A stretch of 64,000 nucleotides of DNA, taken from the NCBI RefSeq assembly GCF_000016385.1, contig NC_009376.1, positions 1,798,001 to 1,862,000 of the forward strand, in the 5' to 3' direction. The translations under genes and the position numbers were made by a program. The notes below the pieces were generated by a model. The model was not told the DNA's origin, searched no databases, and worked only from the letters and a program-made list of their open reading frames with translations. Shown here in pieces: positions 17,584-24,177 of this stretch; within the stretch, counting starts at the first letter, position 1, and each line of letters starts with the position of its first letter. The stretch comes from Pyrobaculum arsenaticum DSM 13514 (GTDB lineage: Archaea > Thermoproteota > Thermoprotei > Thermoproteales > Thermoproteaceae).

Positions 17584-18242
17584 GCGGCCGCCGCCATTAT
17601 GTCCAGCTTCTCCCTATCCTCCGGCGTAAGGGCTGCCGGGTCGACGGAGGCTAATATGACCTCAGCCGCCTTTTTCGGGTTAACGAAGTAGTAGGTGAAG
17701 GCCCCGATTTTGACAGACTTCAGCTTGCCCTCCCTTTCGAGGACGTAGACGTGCCACTGGACGGAGCCCCAGGACTTGCCCAGGGCCTTGGCTATCTGGG
17801 ACATGGTGGCGGCGCCCATGGTGTCCACCACCCGCAGGATCTCCCTCCGAACTGGGTCCTCGGCTGTGGCCCTCTTTATCCTGGCGATTATGGGCAGTAT
17901 AGGCGCGGCGAGTAGCTCCCGCCTGTTGCTAGCCGCGTGGCTCAGCCCAGCCGCCGCGGCGACGCCCGCGGCCAGAGCCAGCAACGGTGTCTCGGGCGGC
18001 GGCGCCTGCGGAGGCGGCGGCATATTGTACACAACCGATACCCGCCCGCTTAGCTGGATAGGCGAAAGGCCGGTGTTGGCGCAGGCGATTGCCACCGGCT
18101 TCTGGATTTCGAAAACCCCCGTGGCGTTGCAGAGGCCCAGCGGCAGATCTGCATGTACAGTCGCCGTAACGTTAGGCGGCAGGTACACTGGCAACACCCA
18201 GCTTGCCAGCGGCGCCAAGATAATAAATACGGTGATATTCAC
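17580..18242 (-). CDS. Membrane-spanning winged-helix regulator of the fibre locus
   Basis: The 220-residue product has a signal/anchor segment (about 3-19), a short extracytoplasmic beta-like domain with two cysteines (20-84), a Pro-rich linker, a membrane helix (about 85-104) and a cytoplasmic winged-helix domain (about 128-188, including E-I-L-R-V-V-D and A-T-M-S-Q-I-A-K-A-L-G-K-S-W-G-S-V-Q-W-H). This is a one-component design: a sensor outside and DNA binding inside. The GTG at 18242 is about 24 bases from a CATATTAAT box, itself directly preceded by the locus operator. The stop overlaps the start of the 748-residue gene. The longer open frame upstream is not supported. Confidence 0.65.
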   Translation of the reverse strand: MNITVFIILAPLASWVLPVYLPPNVTATVHADLPLGLCNATGVFEIQKPVAIACANTGLSPIQLSGRVSVVYNMPPPPQAPPPETPLLALAAGVAAAAGLSHAASNRRELLAAPILPIIARIKRATAEDPVRREILRVVDTMGAATMSQIAKALGKSWGSVQWHVYVLEREGKLKSVKIGAFTYYFVNPKKAAEVILASVDPAALTPEDREKLDIMAAAA

Positions 18243-18263
18243 ATCGTTTAGTCTGCCGTGATT

Positions 18264-18281
18264 AATATGTTTAACGTTGCG
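18264..18281 (-). promoter_or_regulatory. Fibre-locus operator/promoter element C (regulator gene)
   Basis: Minus-strand sequence GCAACGTTAAACATATTAAT, running from 18280 down, matches elements A and B at 17 of 20 positions when aligned on GCAAC. The GCAACGTT part occupies the place of the BRE and upstream edge directly before TATA, so a protein bound here would block or assist TBP/TFB. It serves the regulator gene itself, suggesting autoregulation. Confidence 0.5.
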
Positions 18282-18283
18282 GT

Positions 18284-18646
18284 TTATATAATAAAGGGGT
18301 CTCCCAGCCCTAAGACTCTGGCCACCACCGCCAGGATGATGATGTAGATCCACGCCGCTGCGGCGAAGAGGTACATAGTCCACCTGCGGCGGTACATCCC
18401 CCAGTAGGTGTAGGCGATGGAGGTGAGCAACAGCGCGAGGGCTAGTAGGTAGGTGAACCTGGCGTAGAAAAGCGGCCACTGTTGCGCCAACAGCGTGAAG
18501 ACGAACCTCGCGATGAAGGACACCACCGCGCCGGTCCACATGGTGAATGTGGCGGGCCTGCCGTAGTAAAGCAGGTAGATCAGCGGCGCGAGGGCGGCGA
18601 TAGCGCCGCCGGCGGCGGAGATGAGGTACACCTCGGGCCCCGTCAT
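18284..18646 (-). CDS. Small polytopic membrane protein of the fibre locus
   Basis: The 120-residue product has about four membrane helices (segments near 8-26, 36-54, 62-82 and 88-110) and almost no loops. I recognise no family. It follows the 133-residue membrane protein with a 1-base gap and could pair with it as an export, assembly or anchoring module for the fibre subunits. No serine/lysine or serine/histidine signal-peptidase motif is visible in it. Confidence 0.55.
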   Translation of the reverse strand: MTGPEVYLISAAGGAIAALAPLIYLLYYGRPATFTMWTGAVVSFIARFVFTLLAQQWPLFYARFTYLLALALLLTSIAYTYWGMYRRRWTMYLFAAAAWIYIIILAVVARVLGLGDPFII

Positions 18647-18647
18647 G

Positions 18648-19049
18648 TCAGAACAGCCAGAGGGAGTATTTATTCATCAAAAGCGCGGCGACGTAAAGGG
18701 CGAATAAGTATACGTAGGGCACACACGATATTAGGGCGAGTTCTAAGTCCTTTTTGGAGGGCCGGAGGGCTATGTTCAGCTGTATCAGCTGAGCGGCGAC
18801 GAGCATCGCCAGCCCCAAGACTGCGGACAGCCTCCACGCCGCCAACCCGCCGTAGGCCGCCACGATCCAAACTGCGTATATATTCGCCGCGCCGGCCAAG
18901 ACCAGAAAGGGGACGAGGACGTCTCTGTGCTTAAACAACAGCTGTGGTGGGAGGCCGTGTTGCCTCGCGATGAGAGTCTCCGCGTAGACTCTGCCGAAGG
19001 CCACAGCCATCCCAGCGGCCACCCCGACGAGGAGGGCAACCCAGTTCAC
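18648..19049 (-). CDS. Small polytopic membrane protein of the fibre locus
   Basis: The 133-residue product has four predicted membrane helices (about 3-20, 44-64, 73-93 and 104-126) with a short basic loop containing RPSKKDLELA. I recognise no family. The GTG at 19049 has AAAATAAAAG about 24 bases upstream, so it may be transcribed both from its own promoter and from the upstream fibre genes. Its immediate partner downstream is the 120-residue membrane protein. Confidence 0.55.
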   Translation of the reverse strand: MNWVALLVGVAAGMAVAFGRVYAETLIARQHGLPPQLLFKHRDVLVPFLVLAGAANIYAVWIVAAYGGLAAWRLSAVLGLAMLVAAQLIQLNIALRPSKKDLELALISCVPYVYLFALYVAALLMNKYSLWLF

Positions 19050-19079
19050 GGCCCCTTCTCTTTACCAGACTTTTATTTT

Positions 19080-20318
19080 CTACGTTTTCCAGGGCCTCAG
19101 CGTTTCCAACTCGACCGAGAGCACGGCCGGCGGGCCTGGCCACTGGCCGGTGGGGTCAGCCACCACGTATATCGGCTCAACCCAGCCGGAGGGCACGCCG
19201 CAGGGCGGGTTGCAGGTGTAGTACGGCGGCGTCCTGCTGAAGACCCAGTACTTAGTCCCGTTGGCTGTGTACAGCCAGGCGGGGCCTGACCTGACCGGGC
19301 CCTCCGCGCCTATCGGCTTGAAAAACGACACCTCGGTGGTGAGGTATGTAGAAACGCCGAACTGGTACCTCAACACAGCTCCCCATATCCCCACCGGCGT
19401 GCTGTAGGTGTAGTAGTAGAGGCGGTAGCTACGGCCCGCCGCTTCGCTGTAGTTCAACAACCTGAGCGCAGTTGCGAACAGCCTGCTCTTCTCCACACGA
19501 GGCGAGTCGAAGACCGGCCCGCCGTATCCGGGCAACAAAACGCCCAGCCTAGCCGCCAGCGGGGGCGGCGGGGGCTTAGAGACGTTAGCCACATGGCCGC
19601 ACTCCAAGGGGTATACATACAGCGCGCCCATTCCGCTGAGCCTTACAAAAACTCCGTACCTATCAACGCCGGCGTCGGAGGGGACGAAGGGCGGGGGCAA
19701 CACGTCGTGGGCCGCCGCGGCGTAGTGGAGCCTCTCGGCGATGAGGACAGAGCGGTTGAAGACAAAGACGCAGCCCGAAGAGGGGAGCCTCCCCACGTCC
19801 CGCTCCCAGATGTACAGCGACCCGTCTTGCCCAACCTGGACAAACTGCCACCCCGACCCGTTTAGTCTTATCACAACCCTGCTGGCGGCCCCGGGGTACC
19901 AGTCCACCAGCTTAACCCTAAGTAACACGGAGTCGCGCCAGCCGGAGGGGTGGGTGAAATTGATGAAGCAGTCTCCCTGGAACCCCGGCGGGATGACTAA
20001 GTCGAGGGGGTAGGAGCCGGGGGCCCCTCCCAGAGACGGCGCCGCGGCGGCGTCGCAGGTGGAGGAGACGTAGACGGAGGTGGGGTAGTAGATGTTTACC
20101 ACGACGGCCTTGGGGTAGGGCCAGGGGCCGTAGGGCGAGCTGTACAGGTACAAGACCTTACCCTCGGTAGCGACGTAGCTGGGGAGCTCGCCGATGGCGA
20201 CCTCGGCGAGGGGGCCGGCGCGGAAGGAGTATTCGCCCCCCGGCGCCGTGAGGGCGATTATGAAAACGAGGGTTGGGAGGAAAAAGAGGAGTGTTCTTAT
20301 TACCTTCTCGCGGTCCAT
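19080..20318 (-). CDS. Secreted fibre-locus protein with P-P-G-x-x-x-x-C motif
   Basis: The 412-residue product has an N-terminal hydrophobic segment (about residues 9-25, LLFFLPTLVFIIALTAPGG), no other membrane helix, and a long Tyr/Pro/Val-rich beta-like body. The segment LDLVIPPGFQGDCFINF resembles the P-P-G-x-C strand of the smaller subunits. Six to eight cysteines could form disulfides outside the cell. Its ATG overlaps the TAA of the upstream fibre subunit by one base (TAATG), so it is co-expressed with that subunit. I infer an accessory or minor fibre component. Confidence 0.55.
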   Translation of the reverse strand: MDREKVIRTLLFFLPTLVFIIALTAPGGEYSFRAGPLAEVAIGELPSYVATEGKVLYLYSSPYGPWPYPKAVVVNIYYPTSVYVSSTCDAAAAPSLGGAPGSYPLDLVIPPGFQGDCFINFTHPSGWRDSVLLRVKLVDWYPGAASRVVIRLNGSGWQFVQVGQDGSLYIWERDVGRLPSSGCVFVFNRSVLIAERLHYAAAAHDVLPPPFVPSDAGVDRYGVFVRLSGMGALYVYPLECGHVANVSKPPPPPLAARLGVLLPGYGGPVFDSPRVEKSRLFATALRLLNYSEAAGRSYRLYYYTYSTPVGIWGAVLRYQFGVSTYLTTEVSFFKPIGAEGPVRSGPAWLYTANGTKYWVFSRTPPYYTCNPPCGVPSGWVEPIYVVADPTGQWPGPPAVLSVELETLRPWKT

Positions 20319-20926
20319 TACTTGGGCACCTTCTCGATGTTGAGCTGGAAGCCTGCCAGCGTCTTGTAGTACGGCGCGTTGGTGTCGATGATTAGGTCGA
20401 CGCCGAGGACGGCGCAGGTGCCGGGCGGCAGAGTGACGTAGTCTGTCGTGGTGTCGACCGGTTGCCCGTCTTTAATTATCACAATGGGGTCGGCGGGCGG
20501 CGGGGTCGGCTGTACGAACTTGACGGCCATGTACCTAATCAGCTTTGCGCCCGAGCCGGTGGTGCCGTTCTGGTACGTCACAGTGAAGTCTTGTAGCAGG
20601 AGGACGTCGGATATCCTGATCTTGAGGTCGGTGTTGTAGTTGCTGCAGACCCTCAGCGCGTTGGTTATGTTCACAATGTCGCCAGGCACCCCCGTCACGT
20701 ATACCCTAGTGATGTTGAGGCCGGTGTTTGGGTCGTAGTACCAATTCGCCTTGACGAAGGTGCCGTTCATGACGTAGGTGTCGTTCCCCACGTACTTAAT
20801 GACGGGCGGCTTTGTGGTGTTCACATACCAATACGTCACGTTGATCACAGACACCGTGGCCAACAACGCGGCTACGCCCAGCAACACGGCGATAAGCCCC
20901 AGCCTCTTATCCACCCTCCTTTCCAT
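20318..20926 (-). CDS. Fibre subunit-like secreted protein A (TasA/AbpA-like, inferred)
   Basis: The 202-residue product has a basic N-terminus, a membrane/signal segment (about 9-27) and then N-V-T-Y-W-Y-V-N-T-T-K-P-P-V-I-K at 29-44, a Cys in the middle, and LPPGTCAVLGVDLIIDTN near the C-terminus. It is clearly paralogous to the protein at 21097-21684. Secreted proteins of this size with an exposed N-terminal strand after the signal segment are known in TasA and in the archaeal bundling pilin AbpA of Pyrobaculum calidifontis. I infer the same donor-strand polymer, without being able to search. The ATG at 20926 has ATATATAAA about 25 bases upstream. Confidence 0.6.
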   Translation of the reverse strand: MERRVDKRLGLIAVLLGVAALLATVSVINVTYWYVNTTKPPVIKYVGNDTYVMNGTFVKANWYYDPNTGLNITRVYVTGVPGDIVNITNALRVCSNYNTDLKIRISDVLLLQDFTVTYQNGTTGSGAKLIRYMAVKFVQPTPPPADPIVIIKDGQPVDTTTDYVTLPPGTCAVLGVDLIIDTNAPYYKTLAGFQLNIEKVPK

Positions 20927-20943
20927 GAGAAAGCAAGAAGCAA

Positions 20944-20965
20944 CAATTTATATATTCAACGTTGC
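20944..20965 (-). promoter_or_regulatory. Fibre-locus operator/promoter element A
   Basis: Minus-strand GCAACGTTGAATATATAAAT lies 18-39 bases upstream of the ATG at 20926. The palindrome CAACGTTG (20957-20964) abuts the TATA box. Elements B and C repeat the same arrangement with the same spacing. Confidence 0.55.
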
Positions 20966-21096
20966 TCTGTCTACACCTAATGCTAGCTCCGCCGCCTCCG
21001 GCCGAATAGAAGAGGCGGAGTCTTTGAGTTGTGTAGTGGCTGTCCGAGAAAATGGAAAAAACCAAAAAAGAGGGGGTTTGGGGGAAGTCTCCGAGC

Positions 21097-21684
21097 TTAG
21101 CTCATTGTGAACTGTATGTCTACCTGGTATGTGGCTAGTATAGTCTTTCCATCTGCCAGGCTCATCGGTATGCTGGGGTCTATTTTGAGGTAGACGCCTA
21201 CAGTTGCGCATTGGCCTGGGTTTATCGTCACTGTGGCCGACTGCGTGTACGTCGTGCTGCCTATGAAGCCGGCGCCGGGTTGCGTGTAGGGGTTAGTCCA
21301 ATAGACGTAGAAGGCCTTGACGTAGCCCTCGTTGCCGGTGGATTCTACTGTACCTCTGTATATTAGCTGGGCTGTGACCGGGGTGCTACCGTAGTAGTTG
21401 CAGATGCGGAGGGCGCTGGTGTAGTTGGTGGGGTCGCCGGTGAAGCCGATTACTGAAATCCTCGTGATGTTGATGTTCTGCGTGTTGTCGTAGTAGTAGC
21501 TGACCTTGATGTACTGCCCTCCTGCAACTGATGTGTCGGCGCCGGGGTACTTCATGGCGGGGGGCTTAGTGGCGTTTACGACCCAGTACGTAACGTTGGT
21601 GAATATAACGGCGGCAGACACCAGGGCCGCCACCGCCAGTGCTATCAGCGCCGTGAGCGGTTTGTAGTTTCTTCTCTTTGCCAT
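21097..21684 (-). CDS. Fibre subunit-like secreted protein B (TasA/AbpA-like, inferred major subunit)
   Basis: The 195-residue product has a basic start (MAKRRNYK), a membrane/signal segment (about 10-28), N-V-T-Y-W-V-V-N-A-T-K-P-P-A-M-K at 30-45, a conserved A-L-R-I-C strand, and a C-terminal INPGQCATVGVYLKID strand. The body is Tyr/Thr/Asn-rich beta, typical of extracellular fibres. It stands alone with its own operator and promoter (TATTTAAAC about 25 bases before the ATG), as is common for a highly expressed major subunit. It is divergent from a small GTPase gene. Confidence 0.6.
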   Translation of the reverse strand: MAKRRNYKPLTALIALAVAALVSAAVIFTNVTYWVVNATKPPAMKYPGADTSVAGGQYIKVSYYYDNTQNINITRISVIGFTGDPTNYTSALRICNYYGSTPVTAQLIYRGTVESTGNEGYVKAFYVYWTNPYTQPGAGFIGSTTYTQSATVTINPGQCATVGVYLKIDPSIPMSLADGKTILATYQVDIQFTMS

Positions 21685-21702
21685 GTGCGGTCTAGATCTG
21701 TC

Positions 21703-21723
21703 TGTTTAAATATTCAATGTTGC
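21703..21723 (-). promoter_or_regulatory. Fibre-locus operator/promoter element B
   Basis: Minus-strand GCAACATTGAATATTTAAAC matches element A at 17 of 20 positions and has the same distance to its ATG (21684). It lies in the 79-base spacer shared with the GTPase gene, whose own TATA (TTATTAAAT, about 21733-21741) is on the other side, so a bound regulator could affect both directions. Confidence 0.55.
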
Positions 21724-21763
21724 GCCTTCAGATTATTAAATATTATGATGTAGAGAAGAGTTC

Positions 21764-22255
21764 GTGCGGCAGCTCGGCGTGGTGTTTCTGGGTGTGGGCG
21801 GCGTGGGGAAGACGACGTATATATACCGCCTTTTGGGCACCTCGAAGCGGCCGGCCGTGACGACCCGTCCTCGGTGGTACCCCCTCTACGCCGACCGGGC
21901 TGTGATATATCTGGTGGACGTGCCGGGGCAGAGGGCGGTGGAGGTGGCGAGGGGGTATTACCAGGCTGTGAGGACGTACGGCGCGAGGGTCGACCTTATT
22001 GTCTACATGTACAGTGTGGTGGAGCCTGCCACTCTGGATGCCTTGTCTGAGATACACCAGTGGGCCGCGGGGGTGCCCGCCTCTGCTCGGATTCTTGTGG
22101 GGAACAAGAGAGACCTCGCAGAGGAGGCGGGGTTTATGGTTGAGGGGGACGGCGCCGCGCCTTATCTAGGCGTTCTGAAGATCTACTACACCTCGGCGCT
22201 TAAAGACGACGCAGCGTCGCTTTTCCGAATTATAGCAGAGAACCTCCCCCTCTGA
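21764..22255 (+). CDS. Ras-like small GTPase
   Basis: The 163-residue product has all the G motifs: G1 GVGGVGKTT (10-18), G3 D-V-P-G (52-55), G4 N-K-R-D (114-117) and a G5-like T-S-A near 148. The size is that of a single Ras/Arf-type domain. Archaeal members are poorly characterised; bacterial relatives such as MglA control polarity and surface motility. The GTG start is about 26 bases from TTAAATAT. It is divergent from the candidate major fibre subunit, which makes a role in surface-structure control worth testing. Confidence 0.75.
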   Translation: MRQLGVVFLGVGGVGKTTYIYRLLGTSKRPAVTTRPRWYPLYADRAVIYLVDVPGQRAVEVARGYYQAVRTYGARVDLIVYMYSVVEPATLDALSEIHQWAAGVPASARILVGNKRDLAEEAGFMVEGDGAAPYLGVLKIYYTSALKDDAASLFRIIAENLPL

Positions 22256-22285
22256 TTCCGACCTACTACGCGGCCAGCGCCGCGG

Positions 22286-22754
22286 CTAGGCGCCCGCGTG
22301 CCTCTCGGCGGTGTCAACTATGTTTTTTACATACTCAACATCGTCTTTTACCTGCTCCGGTGTGAGCCTCGCCTCGTGGAATCTCTCGACGTGTAGAAAC
22401 CAGGCGCTTTTCCACCACAGCTTGAAATCTCTCACCGTCTTCCTCGCTATTTTGTCCACGGCTGTGAACAAAAGCGCGGCGATCCACCTGCCTTGTTCCT
22501 CGGCTTTTTGGGCCTCCTCAAGGCCCAGGGCCACCGCCAAGGCCTTCACCGCCTCCTCCGCCGCCTTGTACAGCCTCTCACTAGCCCGCACGGGGTCCCC
22601 CTCGGCGAGGGCCACCCCCTCCGCCAAAAACCTCTTAGCAAGCTCAAGGTGAAGCACGGCGGGGAGGATCAACCCCTAGAGACTTGGATAGGAGGTCCAC
22701 AACATCTACCCCCCTCTTGAGGGCCTCCTCGAGAAGAGACTCGGGCAGAGCCAC
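22286..22754 (-). pseudogene. PaREP1-family gene with a +1 frameshift
   Basis: The GTG at 22754, about 25 bases from a TTAATATAT box, gives MALPESLLEEALKRGVDVV and then LLSKSLGVDPP, the usual PaREP1 N-terminus, then runs out of frame. The next frame continues AVLHLELAKRFLAEGVALAE and reads to the end of a normal PaREP1 domain at 22286. Removing one base from the C4 tract (forward GGGG, 22661-22664) restores a 155-residue protein. PaREP1 proteins form a large paralogous family in Pyrobaculum with a HEPN-like helical fold and unknown role. Either the gene is inactivated, the frame is corrected by slippage, or the sequence has an error. Confidence 0.7.
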
Positions 22755-22935
22755 GAATAGGTCAGTCTGGGGTTTTTAATATATGAGGCGGCGCGCCCGC
22801 CAGCTGATAGGCGCACCGCAGCCGGCCGCCACCGTGGTTAATTAGCGGCCTCTCCTCGGCGTCGTGGATTGGCTCGTGCCGCCGCGGGCATTGGAGGCGT
22901 AAAACTATACCGAGGAAACGGCGCCAGCCGCGGTG

Positions 22936-23670
22936 TTAGTAGCTGTATATCAAGACGCCCTTTCCTCTTGCGTATTTCTCTACGTCGTCTCCTATCCAGG
23001 TGCCGGTTAGGACGGGCACAACCTCCTTGCTGAGGGCGCCTCTCACCACCTCAGCCTTGGCTAAAAGCGCGCCGACGTCTTCTACCCGAGGCCTAATCTT
23101 AACCTCCACCACGTAGACCCGCCTATCAGTCTCCACGAGAAGATCCACGTCCACGTTATCCACCTTGGCGTTTCTCACACGGCGGATCACCAACTCGCCC
23201 CTCGCCTTAATCTCCTCCTTTAGGTCCTCCCAAACATATCGTGTGTACTGGCTCTCCGCCACTGCGCCAAGCGTCTCCTCTATGCGGGAAAACCGCCTAT
23301 TAGCATCCTCCCAGCGCCTCTTGTAATCCTCTAAAAACTCCTTCCACGCCTCGTACCAAGCCTCCCACCGCTTCCGCTCCTCCTCCCACCTACGCTCGTT
23401 TTCTTGCCACCTCTTTTCGTAGTCCTCTAAGAACTTCTTCCACGTGTCAAACCACTCCTTCCACCTCTTCTCGTTTTCTTTCCACCGCCTTTCGTTCTGC
23501 CTCCACCTCCTCTCGCTTTTTTCAACGTATTTATTGAAGTCTTCTCTCAGCCTCCTCAGCTCGTTCAACACCTCGCCGAGGCCGAGGAGGCCGGCCACCG
23601 CATACCTAAACTCTTGGTCCTCCTCCAACGCCTTCAAAAACCGCCTCTTCTCCTCCGCGGAGAGGGACAC
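22936..23670 (-). CDS. Coiled-coil protein with R-R-W repeats and a PD-(D/E)XK-like C-terminal domain
   Basis: The 244-residue product has a central helical region (about 45-135) in which [EK]-[RK]-R-W recurs every 7 or so residues (ERRWRQNERRWKENEKRW, then a second block EKRWQENERRWEEERKRW). The C-terminal domain contains ...V-D-N-V-D-V-D-L-L-V-E-T-D-R-R-V-Y-V-V-E-V-K-I, a D-x(n)-E-V-K arrangement typical of restriction-endonuclease-like folds (DUF3782-type). The GTG at 23670 has AAATTTATA about 23 bases upstream. It may be a DNA-acting protein; the function is not established. Confidence 0.6.
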   Translation of the reverse strand: MSLSAEEKRRFLKALEEDQEFRYAVAGLLGLGEVLNELRRLREDFNKYVEKSERRWRQNERRWKENEKRWKEWFDTWKKFLEDYEKRWQENERRWEEERKRWEAWYEAWKEFLEDYKRRWEDANRRFSRIEETLGAVAESQYTRYVWEDLKEEIKARGELVIRRVRNAKVDNVDVDLLVETDRRVYVVEVKIRPRVEDVGALLAKAEVVRGALSKEVVPVLTGTWIGDDVEKYARGKGVLIYSY

Positions 23671-23771
23671 GTATAGTTTGGAGGGTATAAATTTAGCTTA
23701 AAGGGTAGGAGGGCCGGGGATGGGGTGCGGCCTGGTAGTGTTGCGGCGTTGTCCTGTTCTTTTTACTTGTC

Positions 23772-23793
23772 CCGCATTGTGGTGTCAATGCGG
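23772..23793. repeat. Perfect inverted repeat, 8-bp stem
   Basis: CCGCATTG-TGGTGT-CAATGCGG forms a perfect 8-bp stem with a 6-base loop in the non-coding gap between the coiled-coil gene and a frameshifted small gene. It could be an operator or a terminator; there is no T-run after it. Confidence 0.5.
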
Positions 23794-23926
23794 TAGCTTT
23801 GGTGCACCTAGGATGCCGTGGCGCCTCTCGCGGCCTCGGGGGGAGGGGGGCGCCCGGCGATTTGGCGTTAGTTGAAACAAGCCTCGTCCTGCTCCTCGGC
23901 TTTTCAGGGCGTTGTGTGCCGGCTGT

Positions 23927-24149
23927 TTATGCCACTAGTGGTATCTTTGCTTTTCTCATCAGCTCTCTGAACTCCTCAAGGCTCATCTCGGCAATTTTGC
24001 ACGCCCTCCTTATATCCCCCGTCTCTATGTAGTAGAGCATTGCTATTTTTAGTCTCGGGGGTAGGGAGTTTATGAAGTTCCAGTCTGCTCTCTCTCCGTA
24101 TCCGCCTAGCCTCCTCCACGTCTTCTCTATAGCGCCTTAGCTCCTCCAC
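23927..24149 (-). pseudogene. Small charged protein gene with a 2-base frameshift
   Basis: From the GTG at 24149 (TTATAAAC about 24 bases upstream) the frame gives a charged helix (VEELRRYREDVEEARRIRRE) and then fails. The other frame continues RADWNFINSLPPRLKIAMLY and YIETGDIRRACKIAEMSLEE, ending FRELMRKAKIPLVA. Adding two bases in the AGAGAG tract joins them into a 74-residue protein. The C-terminal part looks like a small helix-turn-helix protein or an antitoxin of a crenarchaeal type; I cannot name the family. Confidence 0.55.
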
Positions 24150-24177
24150 ACATTATCCGCCGCACCTGTTTATAAGT

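Noticed and set aside
18284..19049. A signal peptidase for the fibre subunits
   Set aside because: The two small membrane proteins have no visible catalytic Ser-Lys or Ser-His arrangement; they remain unknown.
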